From Saprospirales bacterium (GTDB taxonomy: Bacteria > Bacteroidota > Bacteroidia > Chitinophagales > JADIYW01): DNA of 64,000 nucleotides. Below, piece after piece: positions 1-8,383 of this stretch (positions are counted from its first letter, which is position 1; each line of letters opens with the position of its first letter). The stretch spans positions 62,001 to 126,000 of the forward strand of contig JADJSS010000008.1 of NCBI GenBank assembly GCA_016711605.1. Direction: 5' to 3'. Both the position numbers and the translations under genes were made by a program. Below the pieces are notes generated by a model. It searched no databases. It was given only the letters and a program-made list of their open reading frames with translations, and had not been told where the DNA came from.

Positions 1-220
1 CCATTTTTATGGTTACCACCGTGTTCTTAGACAAACGGTATGTGCCACCACTGCCTGCGTTGATGACCGTCATTTCATCATCGGTATCATTTTTTAATTT
101 GATGCTGATAGATGAACTACTTGTAGCAGTAGTTGAAGCAGTAGTTTTTGAAAATCCGATTTGAACGCTCGTAAATAATGTGCAAATGGCAATAGCAATA
201 GTTAAAATTTTCTTGTTCAT
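1..220 (-). CDS. Secreted protein of unknown function, 3' end outside the window
   Basis: An open frame runs from ATG at 220 to the window edge, giving 73 residues. The N-terminus is a classic signal peptide (MNKKILTIAIAICTLFTSVQ), followed by a Ser/Thr-rich linker around residues 26-38 and then a beta-type segment (ISIKLKNDTDDEMTV). I do not recognise the family; the visible part resembles small Bacteroidota secreted proteins that follow a signal peptide with a single beta domain. It is divergent from the LytTR regulator, and a LytTR-type box lies in the shared upstream region, so the regulator may control it. The C-terminus is missing, so no function is assigned. Confidence 0.6.
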   Translation of the reverse strand, partial: MNKKILTIAIAICTLFTSVQIGFSKTTASTTATSSSSISIKLKNDTDDEMTVINAGSGGTYRLSKNTVVTIKM

Positions 221-295
221 GTTGTAAAATTTAAAAGTTAGTAATTAATTGTATCACAAAGTTGAAGAAAATACAATCGTCTTCCGTTAATCGTT

Positions 296-306
296 TCACA
301 AACGGT
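296..306 (-). promoter_or_regulatory. Candidate LytTR-type binding box
   Basis: Read on the minus strand the site is ACCGTTTGTGA. It matches ACCGTTCGTGA at 1182-1192 at 10 of 11 positions and resembles the ACCGTTCGTC box known for AlgR, a LytTR-domain regulator. It lies between the divergent secreted-protein gene and the LytTR regulator. A further CCGTTAATCG half-match starts at 283. That this site is bound is inference. Confidence 0.4.
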
Positions 307-371
307 CGTTTTCATTTCATAAACAGTAAAATTTCTTGTTTATGTAGAATAAATTCTTTTATTTTGGAACA

Positions 372-1130
372 ATGAAGTATAAAGCAATTATTATTGATGA
401 CGAAGCAAAAGCGCGCCGCTTGCTTCAAACATTAATTGAAGAAAATTGTCCTGAAATAGAAATTATTGCACAAGCAGAAGATGTACCAAATGCGGTAAAA
501 GCAATTCATCAATTTAAACCTGATATTGTCTTTTCTGATATTGATATGCCTATTTACAATGGCTTTCAATTGTTGGACTTTGTAGATAAAACAGATTTTG
601 AACTCATCTATTGTACCGCACACAATGATTTTGCACTTAAAGCATTTGAAGTTTCAGCCGTTGATTATTTAGTAAAACCTATACAGATCTCCTTATTAGT
701 AAAAGCTGTCGAGAAAGCTATCCGTTTGCGCAATGCTTCACCAACCATCACACAACGATTAGATACGTTAAAAGAAAACTTAAAAGCAAATGCACTCAAA
801 AAAATTGCATTACCAATTGCAGATGGTTTACGTTTTGTAGATTTAGATAACATTTTATACTTAGAAGCAGAAGGTGCATATACACACGTTGTATTGAAAG
901 ATAATTCTAAAATATTAATTAGTAAAAAACTAAAAGAATTCGAAACGTTATTGAGTGATAACAAAAACTTTTTTCGAACGCATCGTTCTTTTTTAATCAA
1001 TATAGATGCCATCAAACAATACATAAAATCTGATGGTGGTAGCATTATCATGTCTAACCATACAGAGATTCCAGTTGCACGAGAGCGCAAAGATGATTTT
1101 CAATCATTGATTGAATCTATCCGATTATAG
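372..1130 (+). CDS. LytTR-family response regulator
   Basis: A 252-residue cytoplasmic transcription regulator of the LytR/AlgR type. Residues 1-120 form a receiver domain: acidic pocket D9/D10, probable phospho-acceptor D56 in VFSDIDMP, and the conserved lysine in DYLVKPI near residue 103. Residues about 145-250 are a LytTR DNA-binding domain with IALPIADGLRFVDLDNILYL and FFRTHRSFLINIDAI. In Bacteroidota such regulators usually pair with a LytS-like membrane histidine kinase; none is adjacent, so the partner is elsewhere or this is an orphan. Two near-identical candidate LytTR boxes occur in the promoter regions on either side of the gene, suggesting it acts on the divergent secreted protein and the downstream lipoprotein. 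Confidence 0.93.
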   Translation: MKYKAIIIDDEAKARRLLQTLIEENCPEIEIIAQAEDVPNAVKAIHQFKPDIVFSDIDMPIYNGFQLLDFVDKTDFELIYCTAHNDFALKAFEVSAVDYLVKPIQISLLVKAVEKAIRLRNASPTITQRLDTLKENLKANALKKIALPIADGLRFVDLDNILYLEAEGAYTHVVLKDNSKILISKKLKEFETLLSDNKNFFRTHRSFLINIDAIKQYIKSDGGSIIMSNHTEIPVARERKDDFQSLIESIRL

Positions 1131-1181
1131 GATATCTTTCTTCCTATTTTTGTTTTTTTGACCATTTATGAATCCAAAATA

Positions 1182-1192
1182 ACCGTTCGTGA
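1182..1192 (+). promoter_or_regulatory. Candidate LytTR-type binding box upstream of the PKD lipoprotein
   Basis: The sequence ACCGTTCGTGA sits 70 bp before the lipoprotein ATG. It is the near-twin of the minus-strand site at 296-306 and resembles the AlgR box. With only two sites the motif is suggestive, not proven. Confidence 0.4.
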
Positions 1193-1262
1193 ATTTTGGT
1201 ACTAAACTGCTGCTTGAACGTCTCATCTTTGTCCTATTCTAAAACAATTAAAATTAAACAAA

Positions 1263-1625
1263 ATGAAAAAAACAAAATTAAGACTGATAGCAGTTGCAAT
1301 GACATTATTGGCAATAGCTTGTAAAAAAGAAGACAATTCTCCAAAACCTGTAGCGAATTTTAACATCACATCAAATGACACCTTAGACGCAGACGAAACG
1401 TTTGAATTTACTAACATCTCTGAAAATGCAACTGTTTTTCGTTGGGATTTTAAAGATGGTACTTCTGCAACAACAACCAACGCAACAAAAAACTATGGTT
1501 GGGACTCGGATATACTAACTGCACCTAGTGGTTATAATACGATAGGCATTCAATTAACTGCAAAAAATGCGAATGGAGATTCTTCAGTTGTAACAAAAAA
1601 TATAGTTGTTAAATACTTTCTTTAA
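1263..1625 (+). CDS. Small lipoprotein with PKD-like domain
   Basis: A 120-residue predicted lipoprotein. The signal peptide ends in a lipobox (TLLAIAC, Cys at residue 20), followed by KKEDN. Residues about 30-118 look like one PKD/Ig-like beta-sandwich: VANFNITSNDTLDADETFEF, then FRWDFKDGT, the typical W-D-F-G/K-D-G signature, and a final strand SSVVTKNIVVKY. PKD domains usually mediate protein or polysaccharide binding at the cell surface. It stands alone as a gene, with a LytTR-type box upstream and a strong terminator 70 bp downstream. Its ligand is unknown. Confidence 0.8.
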   Translation: MKKTKLRLIAVAMTLLAIACKKEDNSPKPVANFNITSNDTLDADETFEFTNISENATVFRWDFKDGTSATTTNATKNYGWDSDILTAPSGYNTIGIQLTAKNANGDSSVVTKNIVVKYFL

Positions 1626-1693
1626 TCGATTAAGGAACTTTAAAATATAAAAACACAATCTTCCTATTTTTATTTTTTCAATAGCTTTAGTGT

Positions 1694-1722
1694 AGAGTGT
1701 ATCCAAAAGATACACTCTTTTT
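1694..1722 (+). terminator. Rho-independent terminator of the PKD lipoprotein gene
   Basis: A perfect 10-bp stem AGAGTGTATC / GATACACTCT with a 5-nt loop (CAAAA) runs directly into a T tract. It separates the lipoprotein from the tRNA gene. Confidence 0.85.
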
Positions 1723-1750
1723 GATTTTGTTTTAAAAAAAACAATACAGA

Positions 1751-1781
1751 GTTGTAAAAACCAAAAAAAGTAGTATATTTG
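1751..1781 (+). promoter_or_regulatory. Bacteroidota-type promoter of tRNA-Asp
   Basis: GTTG at 1751-1754 is followed after 19 bp by TATATTTG at 1774-1781, matching the Bacteroidota sigma-ABfr pattern (-33 TTTG, -7 TAnnTTTG). Transcription would start a few bases before the mature tRNA at 1801. Confidence 0.75.
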
Positions 1782-1800
1782 CACTCGCTTAAAAAAGCAA

Positions 1801-1877
1801 GGTTCGGTAGTTCAGTTGGTTAGAATACGTGCCTGTCACGCACGGGGTCGCGGGTTCGAGTCCCGTCCGGACCGCCA
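1801..1877 (+). tRNA. tRNA-Asp (GUC)
   Basis: A complete cloverleaf can be drawn: acceptor stem GGTTCGG / CCGGACC with one G-U pair, D arm, anticodon stem CGTGC / GCACG closing the loop CTGTCAC with anticodon GTC at 1835-1837, a T arm with TTCGAGT, discriminator G, and an encoded CCA at 1875-1877. The anticodon reads Asp. The gene has its own promoter upstream and a strong hairpin terminator directly after it, so it is a single-gene transcript. Confidence 0.97.
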
Positions 1878-1885
1878 ATAAGGTC

Positions 1886-1916
1886 AAAGTCCACGAAAAT
1901 TCGTGGACTTTTTTTT
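1886..1916 (+). terminator. Terminator after tRNA-Asp
   Basis: A 12-bp inverted repeat AAAGTCCACGAA / TTCGTGGACTTT with a minimal loop is followed by a T-rich tract. It starts 9 bases after the tRNA CCA end. Confidence 0.85.
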
Positions 1917-1971
1917 ATTTATTGACTTAGATTTCAATTTTGTTGTATTTTTATTTCAATAAATAAATTTC

Positions 1972-2268
1972 ATGGAAGCTAAAGAATATACAGCTAGCCG
2001 ATTAACAGAAGGCAACAAATTATTTCCTGCAAAAATAATATTGGAAGATAACGGCGTTACATTCAAAGTGCCTTCCTTTTTCAGTGGACAAGAAACCACT
2101 ATTCCATATTCCAGAATTTCATCTGTTAATTTAGATTCGCCATTTGTTGGTTTTAGCGATATCATTATAGAAACTACTGGCGAAGGAAGAGTGCAAGTAC
2201 ATGGTTTCACAGCTGATGAAGTGAAAGAAATGAAACAATTGATTTTGGAAAGGATTAATACGTTGTGA
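1972..2268 (+). CDS. Small PH-like domain protein
   Basis: A 98-residue protein with no signal peptide or membrane segment. The pattern FPAKIILEDNGVTFKVP, then TIPYSRISSVNLDSPFVGFS, then DIIIETTGEGRVQVHGFTAD and a C-terminal helix EVKEMKQLILERI matches the fold order of bacterial PH-like domains (bPH/YdbS type: seven strands and a capping helix). The ISSVNLDSP segment resembles the I-p-y-s-I-s-s-V signature of these proteins. The role is unknown; such domains often act as small membrane-stress or scaffold modules. Convergent with the phospholipase D-like gene, with only 2 bp between the stop codons. Confidence 0.65.
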   Translation: MEAKEYTASRLTEGNKLFPAKIILEDNGVTFKVPSFFSGQETTIPYSRISSVNLDSPFVGFSDIIIETTGEGRVQVHGFTADEVKEMKQLILERINTL

Positions 2269-2270
2269 TT

Positions 2271-3530
2271 CTATAAAAACCGCCTGATAAATGGAAATAG
2301 GCGTAATAAAAGTCTGTTCAATTTTGTTTTTCTTGTAATTTTTTTATCGTTATAAGGATTTTTATCACACGCTTTTTTTATTTCAAAGCAATCCTTTTTT
2401 CTTTCTCCAATATGTTTTAATAATTGATTTCCAAAATTCAAATCTTTAATAGTTGCCAAATTTTCAGAATTCATTCGGTAACTGATATTATCGAAATTAT
2501 AACTACCAACAATGGAAATACTATCATCTATCAGAAACAATTTATCGTGCAGCATTTTTTCGCCGTTGTATTCAAACACGTTGATGTTGTGTTTCAAATA
2601 TTTTCTGCGGTCATTCATATAAGCAGCCGCAATAATTCTAGCATCGCTCATTTGTGCAGAATTACTCATCAAGGTAATTTCAACACCTCTTTTGCGTGCA
2701 GCTTTCAGTGCTTTCATAAATGGAATTGGTGGAATCAAATACGGACTTACTGCTATAATACTTTTGTTAGCTTGCTGCAAGGCAGTTAAAATAGTATTCG
2801 CTATACGTTTGCTTTTTGGCCATTTTTTGTAATTATCATTTATAAATTTTGCATGGTTCACAGGCACCAACAAACTATCATAATTTTTATCCGTACGATT
2901 TTTAAACATACTGATGTTCTTTAGAATAATTGTTTTTAGTTGCTTATATTGAACACTATCTACCTTTTTCTTTTCTACATTATTTGCATATTTCGAATTC
3001 AATAAATGATGTATGTATTTTTGCGCATCGGCACCTGGCTTTCCTTTTATCAGCGTTTCAATATCTACCAGTTCGGTTTTCTTTTCTTTATTCGGATAAT
3101 ATTTATCATTCAAATTTCTGCCACCAAGCACCACATACGAAGAATCGACCACCAACAATTTATCGTGCAGCCACGAAAAATTTTTATATACTTTTCCTAA
3201 ATGATAGCTATTGTAGTATCGAATATCAATACCATATTCTTTAAATATTTTTATTAAATTCTTGGTGACTTTCGATCTGCTTTTTTCTATAATAATTTTC
3301 ACACGCACACCTTGTTTTGCTTTGTAACAAGCCGCAGCAACAAACAGCAACCCAATTTCATCTTCATTAATTCCATAATACGACATTGAAATACTTTCTC
3401 TTGCCTTCAACATTAAATCGATCTTGCAATTCAATGCCAGTTTTTCATCTGCTAAAATAGCGATACTGTCATTTGAAAATAAAATGCGAGAACTTAGTAG
3501 TAAGAAAAGTGTAAGGAATATATTTTTCAT
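2271..3530 (-). CDS. Secreted phospholipase D-like protein
   Basis: A 419-residue protein when started at ATG 3530, which gives a clean signal peptide (MKNIFLTLFLLLSSRILFSN); an upstream in-frame ATG at 3572 would bury it. Two HKD motifs are present: HDKLLVVDSSYVVLGGRN with His near residue 122, and HDKLFLIDDSISIVGSYNFD with His near residue 328, the latter followed by NSEN, as in cardiolipin synthase-like proteins. Both catalytic half-sites are intact, so it should be an active phosphodiesterase or phosphatidyltransferase acting in the periplasm or outside the cell. The substrate (phospholipid, nucleic acid) cannot be read from the sequence. Monocistronic by appearance. Confidence 0.88.
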   Translation of the reverse strand: MKNIFLTLFLLLSSRILFSNDSIAILADEKLALNCKIDLMLKARESISMSYYGINEDEIGLLFVAAACYKAKQGVRVKIIIEKSRSKVTKNLIKIFKEYGIDIRYYNSYHLGKVYKNFSWLHDKLLVVDSSYVVLGGRNLNDKYYPNKEKKTELVDIETLIKGKPGADAQKYIHHLLNSKYANNVEKKKVDSVQYKQLKTIILKNISMFKNRTDKNYDSLLVPVNHAKFINDNYKKWPKSKRIANTILTALQQANKSIIAVSPYLIPPIPFMKALKAARKRGVEITLMSNSAQMSDARIIAAAYMNDRRKYLKHNINVFEYNGEKMLHDKLFLIDDSISIVGSYNFDNISYRMNSENLATIKDLNFGNQLLKHIGERKKDCFEIKKACDKNPYNDKKITRKTKLNRLLLRLFPFIRRFL

Positions 3531-3653
3531 CTTATGCAGTAAGACGAAAGTAATTAAATAATGCTGCAACAAATTCTATTTAAGCAATATGCATCTAAAA
3601 TCACTATTTTACAGTAATAAGAATTGGATAATACAGTATGTTGAAACCGATCA

Positions 3654-4223
3654 TTAAACTCTTAGCGAGCCACGAAATCCTCTGACAGCATAAAAAGACT
3701 CGGCACCATTATGATACACAAAAACAGTATCATAACGTCTGTCACAAAAAACAGCACCACCTAATTTTCGAATAGCATCCGATGTTTTTATCCAATTTGA
3801 TGTTTTCAAATCAAACTTTCCTAATTGTTGTAGCGCACGATATTGTTCTTCTGTCAAAATATCAATTCCCATTTCTGCAGCCATATCAACAGCGCTGTTT
3901 TTAGGTTTAAATTCTTTTCTCGAATCCAAAGCTGCACGATCGTAACAAAGACTTCTGCGCTCTTTCGGACTTTCTGCAGAACAATCATAAAAAATATATT
4001 CACCGGTTTTTTTATCAACGCCAACCACATCAGGTTCGCCACCAGTTGCTTCCATTTCATTAAGCGACCACAATTTTTCTTTATTGATTTCCAGCTTGGC
4101 TGCTACTTTATTCCAATCAATATCTTTGTGTCGATTTATATTTTTCTCAAAACGTATTTTTAATGTATTGAGTAATTCTTTTGCTTGTTCAGGTGAGAGT
4201 TCTTTTTTATTGCTTTTTTTCAT
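3654..4223 (-). CDS. DUF4256 family protein
   Basis: A 189-residue soluble protein. It carries the features of DUF4256: SPEQAKELLNTLKIRFEKN at the start, WSLNEMEATGGEPDVVG, a central YDCSAESPKERRSLCYDR block and the C-terminal VFVYHNGAESFYAVRGFRG. The family is widespread in Bacteroidota and Firmicutes and has no established biochemical role. No signal peptide; it is predicted cytoplasmic. It is flanked by unrelated genes in the same direction with gaps over 100 bp, giving no operon clue. Confidence 0.85.
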   Translation of the reverse strand: MKKSNKKELSPEQAKELLNTLKIRFEKNINRHKDIDWNKVAAKLEINKEKLWSLNEMEATGGEPDVVGVDKKTGEYIFYDCSAESPKERRSLCYDRAALDSRKEFKPKNSAVDMAAEMGIDILTEEQYRALQQLGKFDLKTSNWIKTSDAIRKLGGAVFCDRRYDTVFVYHNGAESFYAVRGFRGSLRV

Positions 4224-4396
4224 TAGTATATTTTTATTGATTTTAACTATGAAAATGTAGTTATTTTTGTTTTGTATGAATACTTATGCTTAATTCTTGG
4301 TATTCTATTTAAATTATAAATTTACAATTCCTTATACAATCTATAGAAATGCTTATATATTCAGAATAGTCAATTAAAAAAACCTAACCTAAAATA

Positions 4397-4858
4397 TTAC
4401 AAACTCATTTTCATCAACTCCATCTCAAGTTTATCGAAATTTTCTTCATTTTTCTCAATAGCAAAAGGTTTTATTTTGTTGCACTCATCTGCAGTATCAA
4501 ATACCATCCTGAAAATAATTTTTGTTTGGTTGCTGGCTATTTCTTCAAATTCTGCAACAACATTAAATAATGGTTTTGAAATGCGTTTCCAAACAATCAA
4601 TTTTGGTTTTTCTATTAATACAAACTCACATTCATTAACATAGTTTCCTTTGTCAGGTCCGTGCATAACAAAACTCCATTTTCCACCAGGTCTTAGGTCA
4701 AACTCCTTAAATGTATTTGTAAATCCTTTTGGTCCCCACCAATTTTTTAAATGGTTTGGGTTAGTCCAAGCAGTAAAAACAAGTTCAACAGAATAGTTAA
4801 CAATTCTTGAACTTCTTATTTCGCAATCTGGTGTAGTCTGTAAGATTTCTGTTTTCAA
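4397..4858 (-). CDS. SRPBCC/AHSA1 domain protein
   Basis: A 153-residue single-domain protein of the START-like SRPBCC superfamily, AHSA1 branch. Diagnostic segments are SRIVNYSVELVFTAWTNPNH, LKNWWGPKGFTNTFKEFDLR, PGGKWSFVMHGPDKGNYVNE and the hydrophobic-pocket strands LIVWKRISKP and TKIIFRMVFDTADE, followed by a C-terminal helix. This fold binds small hydrophobic ligands; AHSA1-like proteins in bacteria mostly have unknown roles. No neighbours suggest a pathway. Length matches the family. Confidence 0.88.
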   Translation of the reverse strand: MKTEILQTTPDCEIRSSRIVNYSVELVFTAWTNPNHLKNWWGPKGFTNTFKEFDLRPGGKWSFVMHGPDKGNYVNECEFVLIEKPKLIVWKRISKPLFNVVAEFEEIASNQTKIIFRMVFDTADECNKIKPFAIEKNEENFDKLEMELMKMSL

Positions 4859-4949
4859 TTTATCCTAATTTAGTTCCTTTTTTTTTTATTTCAAATATAC
4901 TTTTTTATCAATCAACAAAAAAAATCTAACGGTGAAGTAAATTCATAAT

Positions 4950-7121
4950 TTACTTACTCAAATAAGCAACAGCCATGCGTAATTGGCCAAAAGAAAACCG
5001 ATCACCAAAGTGTTGTTTTAATGGTGTTAGTTGGTTCGTATCTAAATCAGCCATAGCCGTTTTAATGGCTGTTAATTCCACTTCTTTTAGAAATGAAGAA
5101 ATCGAAACCTCACCAGTTGGAATAAAACTTGCCAAATGACTTTCAATAGTTGAAATTGCCATGTTGCGTTCTTTTGCAATATCTTCAATCGATTTATTTT
5201 CTAAATACAACCGCAAACTTTCTTTATTAGATTCTCCTTTTTCCGGTTTTGTTTTTAGTTTTTCACTAAACACTACATCGTCTTTATAAAACGAATTGCC
5301 TTCGTAAAAAGCAGTGTCGCCAAACTGCAGTTTTTCTATTTGTTTTAGTTTCGATTTTAATGCTTGTTCAATCTCATCTGCTTTTTTCAGAAAGCCACGA
5401 ACACCTTTTTTATTTTGTAAAGAAATGATAGTATCATGCAATGGTTGAATTAAATTTTCTGCCAAGTTCTTTCCAAAATAATGAATCGATTTTACCACTC
5501 TTTCTTGTAATAAATCTTGATTTTCTGTTAAATGAATCTGATCGAAAATAGTTTTTAACTGATGCAAAAATTTATCGGCAATTTCTTTTTGCGCACGCAC
5601 ATTCGTTTCTAATTTTCTTGCCAACGCCAACACCGTTTCTTTTTCAGGAATCTTTTTTTCTTCCACCAAATCACCAAACGAATAAATAACATCAACCGTT
5701 TTTGTCCAGTCAAATGCTTTTAGTAATTGCGTTTTTGAAAATTCGATTTTCGCCATTGGCAATTGTTTTTGCAGCGATTCATCATCACACAAATATTTTT
5801 CAGAATAATCAATAATGCGCTGATCTGTGGTAATGGCTTCTTGTGAAATGCGTGTCATCAGATGCATACCATGCAACGTTTTACAACGACTCAAAGCCAC
5901 ATACACTTGTCCAGCAGCAAACGCATGACCAGCGTCAATCACTGCATTTTCAAACGTCAACCCTTGACTTTTATGTATAGTAATTGCCCAAGCCAAGCGA
6001 ATCGGATATTGTACATAACTGCCAACCACTTCTTCTTCAATTTTATCGGTTGCGGTGTTATACGAATAACGAACATCTTCCCATTTTTCTTTTTCCAACA
6101 CCATTTCATTTTGTTCATCATCAAAGAACTGTACCGTAATTTCTGTTTTACTAATCTTTTTTATGGTGGCTAATTTTCCGTTAAAATATCTTTTTTCTGG
6201 CTTACTGTCATTCTTAATAAACATAATTTGCGCACCTTGTTTTAGCTGCAAATTAAATTCAGTTGGCAACGCATTTTCATTAAAATTTCCGCTGAGTTCA
6301 CCTTTAAATTCAAACAAATCAGATTCTAATTTTTGCAATTGTGTTTGATTAATTTTATCGGTTTTCCAGTTGTGTGTTGAAAGTGTAATATAATGTTCGA
6401 GTTCAGAAAGTAATTCCGGTTCGTAGCGACTATTCAGCAAATAAAAATCATCTTCATCCATTTCATTGTTGCGCACTTTATTCAGTAAACGAATAAATTT
6501 TTCTTCGTTTTGTCGATAGATTTTGGTGAACTCAACATTCAGCAAATTGCATTCTCTGATTACTTGCGCACTAAAGAAAAACGGACTTTCATAATATTCA
6601 TTCAGCACTTTCCATTCTTCATCTTTTATCACTGGTGGCAACTGATACAAATCGCCAATAAAAATAACTTGCACACCACCAAAAGGCGTTTGCTGATTCT
6701 TGCGAACGGTTCGTAAAATCGTATCAATACAATCTAAATAATCACAACGCAACATACTAACTTCATCAATAATCAGCAACTCCATTTCTTTCAGCACTTC
6801 AATTTTTGCTTTGCTTAATTTTAGATTTTCAAACAAAGTGTGCATATTCGAGAAATTGGCTGGCACGCGTTGTTTAGTTGGCAAAAATGCATTGAATGGC
6901 AACTGAAACAAAGAATGCAACGTCATTCCACCTGCATTAATGGCTGCCACACCTGTTGGTGCTGCCACCACCGTGTTTTTCATCGAATTATTCTGAATAG
7001 ATTTAAGAAAAGTAGTTTTACCTGTTCCAGCTTTTCCGGTAATAAATAAATGTTCCGATGTTTTTAGTGCAAATTCAATTGCCAGTTGTTGCAGTTCGTG
7101 TAAATCTTCGTGTTCCATCAT
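4950..7121 (-). CDS. PIF1-like ATP-dependent helicase with C-terminal helix-turn-helix domain
   Basis: A 723-residue superfamily 1B DNA helicase. Walker A is GKAGTGKTTF near residue 28, Walker B LLIIDEVSML, then IFIGDLYQLPPV (motif III-like), an OB/SH3-type middle region, and the UvrD-like C-terminal motif IRLAWAITIHKSQGLTFENA followed by YVALSRCKTL. Residues about 470-640 are coiled-coil and linker sequence, and about 640-720 form the HTH_40-type domain (SLRLYLENKSIEDIAKERNM), a tail common in Bacteroidota PIF1/RecD-like helicases. Likely role: genome maintenance, unwinding DNA secondary structure or recombination intermediates. Start could equally be the second Met, at 7118. Confidence 0.9.
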   Translation of the reverse strand: MMEHEDLHELQQLAIEFALKTSEHLFITGKAGTGKTTFLKSIQNNSMKNTVVAAPTGVAAINAGGMTLHSLFQLPFNAFLPTKQRVPANFSNMHTLFENLKLSKAKIEVLKEMELLIIDEVSMLRCDYLDCIDTILRTVRKNQQTPFGGVQVIFIGDLYQLPPVIKDEEWKVLNEYYESPFFFSAQVIRECNLLNVEFTKIYRQNEEKFIRLLNKVRNNEMDEDDFYLLNSRYEPELLSELEHYITLSTHNWKTDKINQTQLQKLESDLFEFKGELSGNFNENALPTEFNLQLKQGAQIMFIKNDSKPEKRYFNGKLATIKKISKTEITVQFFDDEQNEMVLEKEKWEDVRYSYNTATDKIEEEVVGSYVQYPIRLAWAITIHKSQGLTFENAVIDAGHAFAAGQVYVALSRCKTLHGMHLMTRISQEAITTDQRIIDYSEKYLCDDESLQKQLPMAKIEFSKTQLLKAFDWTKTVDVIYSFGDLVEEKKIPEKETVLALARKLETNVRAQKEIADKFLHQLKTIFDQIHLTENQDLLQERVVKSIHYFGKNLAENLIQPLHDTIISLQNKKGVRGFLKKADEIEQALKSKLKQIEKLQFGDTAFYEGNSFYKDDVVFSEKLKTKPEKGESNKESLRLYLENKSIEDIAKERNMAISTIESHLASFIPTGEVSISSFLKEVELTAIKTAMADLDTNQLTPLKQHFGDRFSFGQLRMAVAYLSK

Positions 7122-7223
7122 AATAGCAAAAGTAAAGGTTAATAATTTATTTTACTATTGAGATACATAGATTCGACAAATTCCATAAATTTTGTCAATT
7201 ATTTTTTCTGAAATACATTATTA

Positions 7224-7276
7224 TTTCACAGAGTTGCACTGAGTTCTCTTTGATATTCTTTGTGTTCACTGTGATA
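7224..7276. repeat. Imperfect intergenic inverted repeat of the CACAGAG/CTGTG type
   Basis: Between the helicase and nuoA, TTTCACAGAG and related short words (CACTGAG, CTCTTTG, TTTGTG) are answered by TTCACTGTGATACTAT. It is a degenerate repeat with an outer TCACAG / CTGTGA pairing. I see no gene in it. Similar non-coding repeats occur widely in this phylum; the function is unknown. Confidence 0.4.
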
Positions 7277-7347
7277 CTATTTCAAATTTTGGAGTAAATT
7301 CCATAAAAAATTACCTATTTTACATGCGCTTATTTCAATAAAAATAG

Positions 7348-7355
7348 TACATTTG
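7348..7355 (+). promoter_or_regulatory. Promoter -7 element of the nuo operon
   Basis: TACATTTG matches the Bacteroidota -7 consensus TAnnTTTG and lies 14 bp before the nuoA ATG. No good TTG is seen at the expected -33 distance, so this is a half-supported call. Confidence 0.45.
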
Positions 7356-7369
7356 CCACAGTTTTAATT

Positions 7370-7747
7370 ATGATTTTATTCGTTACCAGTAGAGCATTAG
7401 ATTATCTTCCAATAGTGTTGATGTTCATTGTTGCATTAGGATTTGTAGGTCTTGTAATGGGTGTTACTCATTGGATGGGTCCAAAACGCAATTCAAAAAT
7501 AAAATTAGAATCTTTCGAGTGCGGAATTGATGTACAAGGAAACGCACGAACTCCATTTTCCATCAAATATTTCTTAGTAGCTATTCTTTTTGTATTGTTT
7601 GATGTAGAAGTAATTTTCATGTATCCTTGGGCCGTGAACTTTCACAAACTAGGTTTGTTAGGTATAGTAGAAATGTTTTCATTCATTGCCATATTCTTAA
7701 TCGGTTTTTACTATATAGTAAAAAAGGGTGCTTTAAAATGGGAATAA
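7370..7747 (+). CDS. nuoA: NADH-quinone oxidoreductase subunit A
   Basis: A 125-residue inner-membrane subunit of proton-pumping complex I. Three transmembrane segments are visible (about residues 9-31, 64-84, 94-113). The conserved loop KLESFECGIDVQGNARTPFS after helix 1 carries the Cys of the quinone-site region, and KYFLVAILFVLFDVEVIFMY carries the conserved acidic FDVEV signature. First gene of the nuoABCD cluster, with a TAnnTTTG element just upstream and a hairpin-forming repeat between it and nuoB. Confidence 0.96.
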   Translation: MILFVTSRALDYLPIVLMFIVALGFVGLVMGVTHWMGPKRNSKIKLESFECGIDVQGNARTPFSIKYFLVAILFVLFDVEVIFMYPWAVNFHKLGLLGIVEMFSFIAIFLIGFYYIVKKGALKWE

Positions 7748-7753
7748 ATAATA

Positions 7754-7823
7754 AGTATGAAGTATGCAGTCATTTAGTAAGCAGTTCAACTGCAAACTGC
7801 CTACTCAAACACAAAATACTAAA
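7754..7823 (+). repeat. 7-bp-periodic inverted array in the nuoA-nuoB gap
   Basis: AGT words recur at 7754, 7761, 7768, 7776 and 7783 (steps of 7 or 8), then ACT words at 7789, 7796, 7803 and 7818. The two halves pair: AGTAAGCAGTT with AACTGCCTACT, one mismatch. The right end, ATACTAAAAAA, abuts the nuoB start and is shared with the nuoB-nuoC gap. Confidence 0.7.
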
Positions 7824-7826
7824 AAA

Positions 7827-8381
7827 ATGAGTACAACAGCTATAGATATCAATCCTGCTTATGAACCAGAAGGAATTACAGGACAAGGTTTTTTTGCCAC
7901 TTCTTTAGACAAAGCTGTCGGTTTAGCGCGTGCCAATTCACTTTGGCCATTGCCTTTTGCAACATCTTGTTGTGGAATTGAATTTATGGCAACCATGGCT
8001 GCACATTACGATTTAGCACGATTTGGGTCAGAGCGATTGAGTTTCTCGCCACGTCAGGCAGATTTATTAATGGTGATGGGTACGATTTCTAAAAAAATGG
8101 GACCAATACTTCGACAAGTATATGAACAAATGGCTGAACCAAAATGGGTTTTGTGCATGGGTGCTTGTGCAAGTAGCGGTGGCATTTTTGATACTTACAG
8201 CGTGTTACAAGGAATTGATAAAATAATTCCAGTTGATGTATATATTCCAGGTTGTCCACCACGACCAGAACAAGTGCTAGATGGTATTTTACAAATTCAG
8301 GAATTAGCAAAAAACGAATCTCGTAGAAGAAGAGAATCACCAGAATATAAAGCATTATTAGCTGAATACGGAATCGAATAG
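7827..8381 (+). CDS. nuoB: NADH-quinone oxidoreductase subunit B
   Basis: A 184-residue peripheral-arm subunit of complex I that carries iron-sulfur cluster N2, the last electron carrier before quinone. Cluster ligands are visible: tandem Cys in SCCGIEFMA, Cys in WVLCMGACASSGG, and Cys in IPGCPPRPEQ. I start at ATG 7827 (MSTTAIDINPAYEP); the longer in-frame ATG at 7764 would translate the intergenic repeat and has no family support. Lies between nuoA and nuoC; translation may be affected by the hairpin-forming repeat just upstream. Confidence 0.96.
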   Translation: MSTTAIDINPAYEPEGITGQGFFATSLDKAVGLARANSLWPLPFATSCCGIEFMATMAAHYDLARFGSERLSFSPRQADLLMVMGTISKKMGPILRQVYEQMAEPKWVLCMGACASSGGIFDTYSVLQGIDKIIPVDVYIPGCPPRPEQVLDGILQIQELAKNESRRRRESPEYKALLAEYGIE

Positions 8382-8383
8382 AT

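Noticed and set aside
2282..2306. CGCCT/AGGCG hairpin as a bidirectional terminator between the PH-like and PLD genes
   Set aside because: It lies within the coding end of the PLD gene and has a weak 5-bp stem.
7764..7826. Longer NuoB start
   Set aside because: It would translate the heptad repeat and has no match to the family N-terminus.
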